Positions 51,837 to 61,154 are shown, numbered from the stretch's first letter. The stretch is 64,000 nucleotides of DNA from Liminaster sp045576355 (GCA_045576355.1 JAZNGG010000004.1:14382-78381), one strand, 5' to 3'. Numbers and translations are program-made. Notes: a model not told the origin generated them from the sequence alone.

Positions 51837-52328
51837 ATGAAATTATCCGATATAGATGTTTCACGCTATGAAACACTGTTACTGGACAGAGATGGTGTGA
51901 TCAACCGCCTGCGTCCTAATGATTATGTAAAGTGTTGGGAGGAGTTTGAGTTTTTGCCGGGAGTATTTGAGGCATTGAGAGCGTGGAACAAACATTTCCG
52001 ACATATATTTGTGGTAACCAATCAGCGCGGGGTTGGCAGAGGAGTCATGTCAGAGGAGGCGCTCAACGAAATACATCATAAGATGATTTCAGAGATTAGC
52101 ATACATGGAGGACGGATCGATAAAGTCTATTATTGTACGGCATTGACCGAAGCAGACCCCCGGCGGAAACCCGGAGTGGGGATGTTTCTCGATATACAAA
52201 AAGATTATCCGGATGTACATCCGGATACTTGTCTTATGATAGGAGATAGTGAGAGCGACATGATGTTCGCCCGCAATTGTGGAGTGGAGGGAATACTTAT
52301 TTCAGGTAGTCTTCAAAGTACTGTGTAA
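51837..52328 (+). CDS. gmhB: D-glycero-D-manno-heptose-1,7-bisphosphate 7-phosphatase
   Basis: 163 residues, a HAD-family phosphatase. The nucleophile motif LLLDRDGVINRL is near 15-26, VVTNQRGVGRGVM near 61-73 is motif II, and the C-terminal CLMIGDSESDMMFARNCGV near 135-153 is motif IV. The Cys/His loop that binds zinc in many GmhB enzymes is not obvious (YYCTALTEADPRRKPGVGMF), as in the short forms. It completes the GDP-heptose set. Its last 32 bases overlap the 3' end of the opposite-strand peptidase gene. Confidence 0.9.
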   Translation: MKLSDIDVSRYETLLLDRDGVINRLRPNDYVKCWEEFEFLPGVFEALRAWNKHFRHIFVVTNQRGVGRGVMSEEALNEIHHKMISEISIHGGRIDKVYYCTALTEADPRRKPGVGMFLDIQKDYPDVHPDTCLMIGDSESDMMFARNCGVEGILISGSLQSTV

Positions 52329-54348
52329 TTTTCTCGTGAAGGTGTACCCGATCTTTTCCCCGCACGTTATGTCCGTGTCCGGGGTAAATGAATAGATCCG
52401 GATGTACTCCCTTGGTGACTGCATCTTTAAGGAAGAGATAGGTCATCTGTGGGACAACGGTGGGATCCTGATCATCATGGATCAGAAGCAATTTGCCGGC
52501 AAGTCGTTCGGACTGTTGCAGCAGACAATTGGATTTATAACCTTCCGGATTGTTTTCAGGGGTTCCCATATAACGCTCTCCATACATCACTTCATAACGG
52601 CTCCAGTCCAGTACCGCACCGCCGGCTACACCGACTTTGAAGGTTTCCGGGTAGTTGAGCATCATGTATGTCGTCATAAATCCTCCATAGCTCCAGCCGT
52701 GTATCCCTATGCGAGAAGCATCGACATAGGGGAGAGTCTTCAGATACTCGATCCCTTGCATTTGGTCTTTCCCTTCGATTTCTCCGAGGCGATGCCAGAT
52801 AGCTTGTTCGAAAGCTAATCCGCGTCGTTCACTCCCTCGTCCGTCTATGGTGAAAACGACATAGCCTAAATTGGCCATGTGGATGTCCCAGCCTCTGACC
52901 GCATAATTCCATCCCTCTGTGATCATCTGAGCATGAGGACCGTTGTAGAGATAGGCTACAACAGGATACTTTTGGTTAGGATTAAAATCTGTCGGTTTGA
53001 CCACTCTGTAATATAATGGAGTTGTACCATCGGCAGCCGGAATGGTTCCGATGGTTATTTCGGGCATAGCATACCCGGCGTATGGATCAGGGGCATCGTG
53101 AAGGATCTTTTTCCGTAAATTCTTGATTTGCACCAATTGGCTCAATCGCGGATGCGTATGGCTGCGGACCACATCGTAAAAAGCGGTACATTCCTTGTTG
53201 ATGAGGATACTGTGCATCCCAGGTTCTTGGGTCAGACGCTTGCTTTTCCCACTTTTGATGTCGAGACAATAGAGATGATCTTCGAGAGGACTGACCTCTG
53301 TCGCCATGTAAAACAATTTTTTACCTTTGGGATCAGCCCCGATCATATCGGTTACCATCCACTCCCCATGAGTCAGTTGTTTCCCCGTCAGAATCCCCTG
53401 CTCGGAGAGGTCATAGAGATAAAGATGATTCCATCCGTCGCGTTCGCTTTGCCAGATAAATCGGTCATTGGATCCGGGGAGGAAATAGAGCGGATGCTCC
53501 GGTTCTACATATTTCTCATGTTTCTCTGTGAAAAGAGTACGGATAAATTTCCCTGTGAGAGCATCATAGAGATTAAGTTCCATCAGGTTTTGAGCCCGAT
53601 TGAGTTCGGCAACAGCCAGCTCTTTGCCATCCGGCCGCCAGGTTACACAGGTCAGATAATGATCCGGTGTCACGAGAGAGGGATCTGTGGGTCTTCTGCC
53701 TTCTGCACCGGTCTCCAGATAGACGATTTTATCTGTTTCCGGGTTATAAATGCCGATCGTGACCTGATGACTCTCCATTCCTGCCATGGGATACTTGATC
53801 GTTTTGACCTCCGGAACGCGATGCTCGGTGTCCACTAAAGGATAGTCCGTCACCATGGATTCATCCATCCGATAGAATGCCAGCAAGTTGCCTTGCGGTG
53901 CCCAGAATGTACCCCCCATAATACCAAACTCATTGCGATGCACTGCCTGCCCCCATACGATGTCGGCACCTGTCCCGGCTGAGACTTCGTGCCGTTGGTC
54001 AGTAGAGCAGTGATCCACCCATAATCTATTCTTTTCATGACGGACAGTCCACTTGCCATCTGCACTTGTCTCCTTATGAGTCGGTCTCAAGCCTTGTTCT
54101 TCTACCTCTTTTCTGCCCAGGGTCGAGAGTTGCTTCCCCTGGGGAGAAAGGGTGTACAGAGTGTCTTGCTTGTAGTAAGAGAGATTACCCTCTTGATCCC
54201 ATTGGACATCACTGAGACCTTTGGGAGAAATGTAGTTTTCCCCTCCCGGTATCAGTTGGTCCAGGGTAAGACGTGGAGAGGTTTGTGCCGTAACCGAAGG
54301 CATACTCATAACTGCAAGTATTGATAAGATAAGATGGGCTGCTTTCAT
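52297..54348 (-). CDS. Dipeptidyl peptidase IV-like S9 serine peptidase
   Basis: 683 residues. A signal peptide (ending SVTAQ) is followed by an N-terminal beta-propeller with the DPP-IV segment FYRMDESMVTDYPLVDTEHR near 155-174, and the alpha/beta-hydrolase domain: FTIDGRGSERRGLAFEQAIW near 500-519, HGWSYGGFMTTYMM with the nucleophile Ser near 569, IHDDQDPTVVPQ with the Asp near 642, and YPGHGHNVRGKDR with the His near 667. The DPP-IV type removes X-Pro dipeptides in the periplasm or at the cell surface. Convergent with gmhB, overlapping it by 32 bases. Confidence 0.93.
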   Translation of the reverse strand: MKAAHLILSILAVMSMPSVTAQTSPRLTLDQLIPGGENYISPKGLSDVQWDQEGNLSYYKQDTLYTLSPQGKQLSTLGRKEVEEQGLRPTHKETSADGKWTVRHEKNRLWVDHCSTDQRHEVSAGTGADIVWGQAVHRNEFGIMGGTFWAPQGNLLAFYRMDESMVTDYPLVDTEHRVPEVKTIKYPMAGMESHQVTIGIYNPETDKIVYLETGAEGRRPTDPSLVTPDHYLTCVTWRPDGKELAVAELNRAQNLMELNLYDALTGKFIRTLFTEKHEKYVEPEHPLYFLPGSNDRFIWQSERDGWNHLYLYDLSEQGILTGKQLTHGEWMVTDMIGADPKGKKLFYMATEVSPLEDHLYCLDIKSGKSKRLTQEPGMHSILINKECTAFYDVVRSHTHPRLSQLVQIKNLRKKILHDAPDPYAGYAMPEITIGTIPAADGTTPLYYRVVKPTDFNPNQKYPVVAYLYNGPHAQMITEGWNYAVRGWDIHMANLGYVVFTIDGRGSERRGLAFEQAIWHRLGEIEGKDQMQGIEYLKTLPYVDASRIGIHGWSYGGFMTTYMMLNYPETFKVGVAGGAVLDWSRYEVMYGERYMGTPENNPEGYKSNCLLQQSERLAGKLLLIHDDQDPTVVPQMTYLFLKDAVTKGVHPDLFIYPGHGHNVRGKDRVHLHEKITQYFEDYLK

Positions 54349-54387
54349 GAAAATGGTTGTTGATTGTTCCCTGTAATGGGAATAGGG

Positions 54388-55998
54388 TTATTCTTTCCCT
54401 TCTCCATGATCGGAGAAGTCAAGTATGTTTTGTTTGAGGTCGAAATCCTTATGAAACATCGGACGGTTCGGATCGTACTTCCGTTCGCCACGGGCTTTAT
54501 ATGTGCCGGGTCTCTCTTCGAGTTCACCTTGGCTGTTGCGGCGGAAGTTGCCCCGCTCGTAGCGAGGTCTGGCTTCAGAACTGTTTTTGTCCATGGGTTT
54601 TCGCTCTTTGTCAAAAGATTTTTTACTCCGATCAAAGGGTTTGTGCTCTTTATCAAATGATTTTTGTCCTTTACCGGAGAAGTTTTTGTCTCGACCCGAT
54701 GATCTGCGTTTCTCCTCATCTCCCTCTTTACGGGAGGCATTACCTCTCTCTCTTCGTCCTTTATTGGGCTTGCTTTCGGAGTGAATACGGGTGAAGTGAT
54801 CAGATTTCTCCGTGTTGCTTTTGTTCAAGGCTTTACCTTCAGCGCGGAAGTCATCAAAACGACCTTTAAACATTTCGTATTTTCTAAGTTCGCAATCCAA
54901 ACCACCATTATTCAATAGGAATTTTTCAGAGGGTTTGAGACCGATATGGTTAAAAGGCTCTTCTTCGGTCGCAATGATCCATGCTTCGCAACCTTGATAG
55001 GCACGTTTCAGTATGCTGCCCATCATTTTATAGAAGGTTGGTACATCGGTAAAAAGTCGTTTGCCGTATGGGGGATTGCACACCATGATACATCCCGGAG
55101 AAGGTGCATTTTCTGTGTTTTCAAAATCCTTAACCTCCAATGAAATATATTTGCTCATACCTGCAGCCTTAATGTTGGCTGTAGCGGCATCGATAGCAGG
55201 TTTGGAGATATCGAAACCATAGATACGATGAGTGAACTCGCGCTCTTGACTATCGTCATTATAGATCTCATGCCATAACTCTTCGTCGAAAGCGAGTGCT
55301 CCGACTTTCCAGTGCTCGAACCCGAAATCTGTGCGGCAAATCCCTGCAGGTGTGTTGGTTGCAATGAGGGCAGCTTCGATGAGGAATGTTCCCGATCCAC
55401 ACATCGGATCACACAGGTCCTTGGATCCATCCCAACCGGCTTTGAGCAGAATACCGGCCGCCAAAACTTCGCTTATGGGTGCATCGGTTTGCTGTACTTT
55501 GTATCCTCGTTTCTGAAGTGGTTCTCCGGAAGAGTCGAGAGAGAGCGTACATTCGTTCTCATTGATGTGCAGGTTGATAAGGATGTCGGCTCCGGTAACA
55601 CTGATTGTGGGACGTTTGTCACCTTGTTCGGTAAAAAAGTCACAGATGGCATCTTTGGCGCGATAGAGGGCAAACTTGCTGTGTCTGAATGCTTCTCCAT
55701 TGACCGTAGCATCTATCGCCAGAGTCTGACCGGGTGCGATATACTGCTTCCAGTCTATCTGTTTGATGTGTTCATATAAGTCATCCGGATCGTTGGCTTG
55801 GAATGTCGCAAAAGGCTTTAATACTCGCAGTGCGGTGCGGAGTCGTAGATTAGCCTTATATAGGAGTGCCTTATCTCCAATAAATGAAACCATGCGGGTT
55901 CCGATGGTAATATTGATTCCACCGAGTGTTTCGATTTCGGTGGCCAAAATCTCTTCCAGGCCTTTGAGCGTCTTAACGACGATCTTAAATTTATCCAT
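54388..55998 (-). CDS. THUMP-domain 23S rRNA methyltransferase (RlmL-like) with a basic repetitive tail
   Basis: 536 residues. An N-terminal ferredoxin-like/THUMP region (about 1-155) is followed by a class I methyltransferase domain with LCDPMCGSGTFLIEAALIA near 190-208 and MVCNPPYGKRLF near 305-316, the NPPY motif of base N-methyltransferases. By analogy it makes m2G in 23S rRNA. From about 395 the chain becomes a disordered Lys/Arg/Asp tail with repeated FDKE/FDRS/FSGK elements (KSFDKEHKPFDRSKKSFDKE), ending FDLKQNILDFSDHGEGKE. The tail may bind RNA or a helicase. Confidence 0.88.
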   Translation of the reverse strand: MDKFKIVVKTLKGLEEILATEIETLGGINITIGTRMVSFIGDKALLYKANLRLRTALRVLKPFATFQANDPDDLYEHIKQIDWKQYIAPGQTLAIDATVNGEAFRHSKFALYRAKDAICDFFTEQGDKRPTISVTGADILINLHINENECTLSLDSSGEPLQKRGYKVQQTDAPISEVLAAGILLKAGWDGSKDLCDPMCGSGTFLIEAALIATNTPAGICRTDFGFEHWKVGALAFDEELWHEIYNDDSQEREFTHRIYGFDISKPAIDAATANIKAAGMSKYISLEVKDFENTENAPSPGCIMVCNPPYGKRLFTDVPTFYKMMGSILKRAYQGCEAWIIATEEEPFNHIGLKPSEKFLLNNGGLDCELRKYEMFKGRFDDFRAEGKALNKSNTEKSDHFTRIHSESKPNKGRRERGNASRKEGDEEKRRSSGRDKNFSGKGQKSFDKEHKPFDRSKKSFDKERKPMDKNSSEARPRYERGNFRRNSQGELEERPGTYKARGERKYDPNRPMFHKDFDLKQNILDFSDHGEGKE

Positions 55999-56017
55999 TT
56001 TTTTAGAAAGTTGCAGA

Positions 56018-56896
56018 TTAGGAATTTTCTATACGGGGATTATAAAAGAGTTTTGTTCCGGGAGGGACGTCCTGTGTCACCCATAAGTTGCCGCCGACTA
56101 CACATCCATCACCGATATGTACCCGTCCGAGGATTGTAGCGTTGGCATAGACGATGACATGGTTTCCGAGTATAGGGTGTCTGTCGATCCCTTTGACCAA
56201 GGTGCCATCCGCCTCTTGTGGGAAGTTTTTGGCTCCCAATGTAACACCTTGATATATGGTGACATGATGACCCAAAATAGCTGTTGCTCCGATGACGACA
56301 CCGGTACCGTGATCGATGGTAAATGACCCACCGATGCGGGCGGCAGGATGTATGTCGATACTCGTTTCCGAATGAGCCAGTTCGGTGATCATGCGGGGGA
56401 TCAGAGGAATGTCAAGTTCGAGCAGACGATGTGCCAGTCGGTAGTTGGTGATGGCACGCATCCCGGGATAGCAAAGGATGACCTCGCCGGTGTTATGTGC
56501 GGCGGGGTCATTCTTATAGTGCGCTTCGACGTCACTGGCAAGTATCTCTCTCAACTCCGGCAGACTCTCTACAAACTCGGTCGCTTTGGTCCGGGCTTCT
56601 TCCCAAAGAGCATCCAAATGGATGTCACAGGAGGAGGCTGCAAAAGCCAATCCTGCGAGAATCTGTTTGGTCAACTTCTCGTGGAGGTGTTCCAGCCCCA
56701 CACCGATGTGGTAGTCCAGTGTATCGGCGGAGATGATACTACGCCCGTAATAACCGGGGAAGATGAGTTGTCGGCATAGTTCTACGATCCCTTTCAGTTC
56801 CTCTACAGAGGGAAACGGGACAGCACATTGTCCGTAGTGGTAAAGGGAGTTGTCGGAGACAGCCGAAAGACGTTTGACAGTGGTGTCGAATCTCAT
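56018..56896 (-). CDS. Serine O-acetyltransferase
   Basis: 292 residues. It transfers acetyl from acetyl-CoA to serine, first step of cysteine synthesis. The N-terminal helical domain is followed by left-handed beta-helix hexapeptides: SETSIDIHPAARIGGSFTID near 178-197, HGTGVVIGATAILGHHVTIY near 198-217, QGVTLGAKNFP, DRHPILGNHVIVYANATILG near 238-257. The HPAARIG...IDHGTGVVIG pair marks the active site. It corresponds to the longer EpsC/SatA group rather than enterobacterial CysE. It lies 19 bases before the RNA methyltransferase and 9 bases after the C1 peptidase gene. Confidence 0.93.
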   Translation of the reverse strand: MRFDTTVKRLSAVSDNSLYHYGQCAVPFPSVEELKGIVELCRQLIFPGYYGRSIISADTLDYHIGVGLEHLHEKLTKQILAGLAFAASSCDIHLDALWEEARTKATEFVESLPELREILASDVEAHYKNDPAAHNTGEVILCYPGMRAITNYRLAHRLLELDIPLIPRMITELAHSETSIDIHPAARIGGSFTIDHGTGVVIGATAILGHHVTIYQGVTLGAKNFPQEADGTLVKGIDRHPILGNHVIVYANATILGRVHIGDGCVVGGNLWVTQDVPPGTKLFYNPRIENS

Positions 56897-56905
56897 TGGT
56901 GATAA

Positions 56906-58147
56906 TTATTTAATGCCGTATTTCTTGCGGAGATCCTTCGGAATGGCATTCTTGTTGACAACGATATTCATGGTCTTGTAACGGCAGAATTCTGGAGTAG
57001 CATACCAGATACCGTTATACTTGCCGGCAGAACCCCAGGAGTTCTTGACCATGTAGTAGAGATTGCCCTCCTGATCTTTGGCTGTACCGAAGATCTGCAT
57101 GCCGTGATCATCAGTGGTCTCAAAATTATCATAAGCCAATTGACGCTCTTCAGGAGTGCATACTTTTTGCTTCAGCGGTTTTTTAGTCAATTCGCTGCGA
57201 CGCTCGATGCGGTTCAACTTCAACCAGTGAGCCTGATCTGAACCCAACTGCTCGGGAGCGGTTTCCACGTCGGGATATACGGCAAGACCATCGCGAGTGA
57301 AACCATCTTCGCTTACGTCTGAACCCCATGCGATGGTGTAACCGGTCTTGATGGCATGATCGAAGACGCGCATCATGTCATCCAACTCAAAGTTAAGGGA
57401 TGACGCCCAGCGCCAGTTGTCCTGCACCTCGATGATGAAGCCCTCACCGATGTGTTCGCCGGTAGAATAGGGGTGGTGCATATAAGAGGTGATCGATACA
57501 TAGTCAGAGGCTTTCAGTCCGGTGCTTTCATAGAAAGACTGGGGGGTATAGTGCTTGCCCTCATAAACAAAATAGGTCGGACGTTTACCGAGATAAGTGT
57601 CATAAATACACTCGAGAGCCTTACGCCAAAGCGCTTTCCCGTCAGGAGCACTTTGCAACTTGGTGAGCTTGCCTTCTGCGATGGCAGCTACAAAGGGTTC
57701 GGTGACGGCAGAGAGTTCTGTGTGGTTGGAAAGGCTGTCGCCATACATCACACCGGCAGGCATCTCTGAGTCGGGAACGAGACCAAAGGTTTTCATGCCG
57801 TAGAGTACGTCATAGAAAGAACCTCCCTGAGAGAATGATGCATCGCCATGCATACGGATGGACTTGTCTGCACGATCCATGTAGGTGTTATAGACGATAA
57901 ACATCTCGCTGAAGTCATAAGTCTTTCCGGTCTCACGGAGAAGTTCTGACTCCAGGAATGCCATAGTGGAATAACACCAGCAGGTGCCGGCATTTTTCTG
58001 ATTCTTGATCGGGGTGATGGCTACCGAGTCGATTGTTGTAAATACGAAGCCTTCTGTTTGCTTGACAGTGTCTTTGGCTGTTTGTTGCGCTGTGGCTGCT
58101 GTTGCGGTCATCATTGCGGCGAGACCGACGAGAAACATTTTTTTCAT
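56906..58147 (-). CDS. Secreted C1-family aminopeptidase (bleomycin hydrolase/PepC type)
   Basis: 413 residues. A signal peptide (MKKMFLVGLAAMMTATAATA) distinguishes it from the cytoplasmic PepC. Catalytic pieces: Gln and Cys in PIKNQKNAGTCWCYSTMAFL near 46-65, His in TTDDHGMQIFGTA near 351-363, Asn in YYMVKNSWGSAGKYNG near 369-384. It probably trims peptides in the periplasm. Similar secreted C1B peptidases are common in Bacteroidales. Codon use suggests good expression. Confidence 0.9.
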   Translation of the reverse strand: MKKMFLVGLAAMMTATAATAQQTAKDTVKQTEGFVFTTIDSVAITPIKNQKNAGTCWCYSTMAFLESELLRETGKTYDFSEMFIVYNTYMDRADKSIRMHGDASFSQGGSFYDVLYGMKTFGLVPDSEMPAGVMYGDSLSNHTELSAVTEPFVAAIAEGKLTKLQSAPDGKALWRKALECIYDTYLGKRPTYFVYEGKHYTPQSFYESTGLKASDYVSITSYMHHPYSTGEHIGEGFIIEVQDNWRWASSLNFELDDMMRVFDHAIKTGYTIAWGSDVSEDGFTRDGLAVYPDVETAPEQLGSDQAHWLKLNRIERRSELTKKPLKQKVCTPEERQLAYDNFETTDDHGMQIFGTAKDQEGNLYYMVKNSWGSAGKYNGIWYATPEFCRYKTMNIVVNKNAIPKDLRKKYGIK

Positions 58148-58206
58148 AAATATTTTTTTGTATTAAGTTTGATTATATGATTGTCTTGTATGTGATGAAA
58201 TAAGTG

Positions 58207-59925
58207 TCATTTTTTGTTTTTCTTCACTTGCCCTTTCTGAACTTTGCTTGTTGGGTTTGGGGAGGCAAGGATGCTGTCATACCGAGTTTTGTCGTTGAGC
58301 AAAGTGATGGCATCGGCTGTCAGCGAATCCCTGAGCAGAAATTGTCTGGCATGTCCGCGTTGATAATAATAACGGGATGCGATTTCCTGATTGATGGCAT
58401 GAGTGATTTCCGGTTTGAACTGTTGCAACTCATGATCCAAATTGTGTCCTAACTTCGAACTGAGTGAATCCAGCAGGGATTTGGCAACCTCTGCATATCC
58501 TTCAAATTCAGCGGTTTTGCGTAGCTCTTCCAGCTTTTTACTGCTTCGGCGGTCGTAAGTGAACTTCTTGTCTTTTAAGCTTTGGCAGAAATCGGCATAA
58601 TCCTCATCAGTGATAGCGAATTCTGCTGCCGGAGCGATGCTGTCGTGGCGGGACCGATAGAGCGTGGCAAAATCGAAAATGTGATTGCGAGCGATGAGGT
58701 TGATTGTAATGTTGGATAATACTTGTGGCTTTTTCTCTATGTCCGGTTTGATGCCACCTCCATCTCTCACTTCTCTGCCTGCCTTCGTGTAGAAAACTTG
58801 TGTGAGCGAATCCGGAATCCTGCCGACACTGCCGTCCTCATTGCGATGGCTGTAATCGATGGCTTGGATACATCTTCCGCTGGGGATGTAGTATTTGGCA
58901 GAGGTGAATTTCAAAAGGGCATTATGGGGGAGGTCCCGGGTCGATTGCACCAGCCCTTTGCCATACGTCCGTTCTCCCATTACGACTGCACGATCCATAT
59001 CTTGCAGTGCTCCGGATAGAATCTCGGAGGATGATGCCGAACCTCTGTTGACCAATATGGCCATTGGGGTCAGCGTATCGATCGGCTCGACTATAGTGTA
59101 GTACGATGAGTTCCAGCGTTCGATCTTTGCTTTGGTTTCTACCACCGGATTCCCTTTGGGGACAAACATATTGACGATCTTTACCGCCTGATCGAGTAAT
59201 CCGCCTCCATTGTCTCGCAGATCCAGTATAATCCCTTTGATCTCAGTTTTTTCGCGTGTCTCGAGCAAAGCTGATCTCACCTCTTCGGCAGCCTTGTCGG
59301 TAAAAGAGGAAAGGTTGATATAGAGAATGCTGTCTTTCAATATTCCGTAATAAGGCACCGCATTAAGCACAATTTTACGTCGGGTGATGTCTATAAAACG
59401 ATGATCCTGCTCATCGAAACGAAGAATTTCCAGACGGAACGTTTCGCCCGGTTGACCACGAAGTTTTGAACTGACATCGGAAGAACTCTTTTTGATCATG
59501 GACTCCCCATTGATCGAGATGATGGCATCTCCTGCACGGAGCCCCACTTCTGAAGCCGGTTGGTTTTCGTAAGGTTCGCTGATATAGACCGTATCTCCTC
59601 TTTGCATGATGAGCGCCCCGATGCCTCCATACTCGCCGGTAGTCATGGTTTTAAAGTCGGCTTGATCTTCTTCCAGGATGAGAGTAGTGTAGGGATCCAA
59701 TTCCTGGAGCATGGCATTTATGCCCTCAGTTAGAACTTTCTTGTAATCGACGCTATCGACGTAGTATGATTGGAGATTTTTTAGCACTGTGGCCCAAATA
59801 TCCATGTATTGATGCACCTCTAACTGAGGATCTTTTTTCTTCGGAGGGTTTTGCGCACCTAATGATGTACTTCCCAAAAAGAGAAGTGGCAACAACACAA
59901 CCATGCAGTTTAATATGCGTCTCAT
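58207..59925 (-). CDS. S41 C-terminal processing peptidase with PDZ domain
   Basis: 572 residues from the ATG at 59925, which begins the signal peptide MRRILNCMVVLLPLLFLGST. The 47 extra residues of the longer frame (from 60066) are polar and unlike any export signal. Order: helical N-domain (DIWATVLKNLQSYYVDSVDY), PDZ domain (IGALIMQRGDTVYISEPYEN, ASEVGLRAGDAIISINGESM), then the peptidase core with KGIILDLRDNGGGLLDQAVK, the Ser in NRGSASSSEILSGAL and the Lys in GERTYGKGLVQS. The C-terminal extension includes a coiled segment and a Lys-rich end (KVQKGQVKKNKK). It degrades or trims periplasmic proteins. Confidence 0.92.
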   Translation of the reverse strand: MRRILNCMVVLLPLLFLGSTSLGAQNPPKKKDPQLEVHQYMDIWATVLKNLQSYYVDSVDYKKVLTEGINAMLQELDPYTTLILEEDQADFKTMTTGEYGGIGALIMQRGDTVYISEPYENQPASEVGLRAGDAIISINGESMIKKSSSDVSSKLRGQPGETFRLEILRFDEQDHRFIDITRRKIVLNAVPYYGILKDSILYINLSSFTDKAAEEVRSALLETREKTEIKGIILDLRDNGGGLLDQAVKIVNMFVPKGNPVVETKAKIERWNSSYYTIVEPIDTLTPMAILVNRGSASSSEILSGALQDMDRAVVMGERTYGKGLVQSTRDLPHNALLKFTSAKYYIPSGRCIQAIDYSHRNEDGSVGRIPDSLTQVFYTKAGREVRDGGGIKPDIEKKPQVLSNITINLIARNHIFDFATLYRSRHDSIAPAAEFAITDEDYADFCQSLKDKKFTYDRRSSKKLEELRKTAEFEGYAEVAKSLLDSLSSKLGHNLDHELQQFKPEITHAINQEIASRYYYQRGHARQFLLRDSLTADAITLLNDKTRYDSILASPNPTSKVQKGQVKKNKK

Positions 59926-60139
59926 ATCTTCAAAGATTCTTTTTTTTGGACGATATATATTATCCTGTAATTGAACATAACATTTTGCCCTAACAACTCC
60001 TAAAAGGGTCCGGGTTTTCCCGGTAAAATTGCCGAAATATACCCCTCTTTTAGAGTTTAAACGCAAAACTTTGCAAAGTTACAAATAAAAATTGAGATTT
60101 TCTTCATTTTAGCACTCATTTTTCTCACTTTTTCTTTAT

Positions 60140-60330
60140 TTAACCCATTTAGTGGTTTAGGGTTTAGGGGTTTAGAGGTTTATCTTTTCAACATTAAATC
60201 TGAAAACGGAAAGCAAAGCCATCTGCCCTCGCAGAGCGTAGCTCCTAAAAAGCCATCTGCCATAGCCATAAGCCATAGCGGACGAAGTCCATAAGCCCTC
60301 GCCATTAGCCATAGCAGGGGTGCTGCTCTG
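60140..60330. repeat. Mosaic intergenic repeat upstream of the processing peptidase gene
   Basis: GTGGTTTAGGGTTTAGGGG heptamers, then the remaining modules inverted: CTGAAAACGGAAAGC, AAAGCCATCTGCC, hairpin GGAGCTACGCTC read as GAGCGTAGCTCC, GCCATAGCCATAAGCC, GGACGAAGTCC, GCCATTAGCCATAGCAGGG. The heptamer stretch matches plant-type telomere repeats (TTTAGGG) over a few units. Confidence 0.8.
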
Positions 60331-60359
60331 AGTTGTCGTTTTTTGGAAAATTAACACTT

Positions 60360-60600
60360 ATATGCTGTCTCTGTGTGTCATTTTGTGTGATTCTGCATAA
60401 ACTCCGGCTTTGAGCCAAACACATTGGAGACCACTTGTAGATTTTAGGAAAAGGGGGTCTAAACACCAAGTATAAATCATAAAAATTATAGAGAAGTTCA
60501 AGGAGTAAATTAAAAAAAGAATAATTTTCTTGCATTGGCTCCCATGAATTCTTTTGTCGGTTTATTTGGGGTAACACGTCGAGGCGAATTTTTAACGCGC
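60360..60600. other. Stretch without a recognised gene
   Basis: No open frame with a recognisable start, domain or promoter on either strand; AT-rich in its second half. Confidence 0.5.
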
Positions 60601-60609
60601 GTATCCTCA

Positions 60610-60735
60610 TCATATAATGAGGCTACGCTCATCGATCAACAAGGGTACGCGAGTTGAATAATGAGGCTACGCTCATCGATTAACGAGGCTACGCTCGTTG
60701 AATAATGAGGCTACGCTCGTGAAGTAAAAAGCCTC
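60610..60735. repeat. GAGGCTACGCTC repeat array
   Basis: Three to four imperfect units of about 23-27 bases of the form AATGAGGCTACGCTCATCGA or TAACGAGGCTACGCTCGTTG. This is the reverse orientation of the 22-base repeat near 5908-6000. Confidence 0.75.
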
Positions 60736-60816
60736 GGCCTTTTAAGTAAAAAACGATGAGTGGACTCTTTCGAGCCGTCAAATTATTTTCCGGACTGTCG
60801 GGTACAGGGAAACAAA

Positions 60817-60897
60817 AACGATGAAGCATTGAAACATGGAGGGTCATGAACCCTAAACGTCTCAACGCTTCATCGTTTACTGCCCCCAAACTTGGGG
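60817..60897. repeat. 61-base imperfect palindrome followed by a second hairpin
   Basis: AACGATGAAGC (60817-60827) pairs with GCTTCATCGTT (60867-60877); further pairs TTGA/TCAA and an inner AGGGT-CATGA-ACCCT (60840-60854) make a near-continuous stem. CCCCAA/TTGGGG forms another short stem just after (about 60884-60897). It may be a terminator-like RNA or a miniature mobile element. Confidence 0.6.
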
Positions 60898-60984
60898 TAT
60901 TCACCAAACTTGTTACAAAGATACAACAATCGAAAGTCGATGTCAAGAGGATGAAAGTTTTTTTAACAATTTGGTTTGTGAATT

Positions 60985-61140
60985 TTGAGGAAAGAGCCAA
61001 GAGGAAAATGAAAACTGAAAGGTGAAACCCTGGCCATCAGCCATAGCAGGGTTTTGCTCCAAGCCATCGCTGGGCGCAGCCCTTAAACCCCTCAATCTCT
61101 GAACTCCTCAACTTCTCTGTACGCGCTGCCCACGACCAAC
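60985..61140. repeat. Mosaic intergenic repeat, inverted orientation
   Basis: AAAATGAAAACTGAAAGG, GGCCATCAGCCATAGCAGGG, AAGCCATCGC, hairpin GGGCGCAGCCC, TTAAACCCCTCAATC, and a decayed 29-base unit (CGCGCTGCCCACGACCAA). Confidence 0.75.
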
Positions 61141-61154
61141 CTAAATCCGTTAAC

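Noticed and set aside
53128..53838. 236-codon plus-strand frame opposite the DPP-IV gene
   Set aside because: Shadow of a well-supported peptidase gene; no domain of its own. The same holds for long antisense frames in the sus, pheT, ilv and carboxyltransferase genes.
59926..60066. 47-residue N-terminal extension of the processing peptidase
   Set aside because: It would bury the signal peptide; the ATG at 59925 starts a standard export signal.
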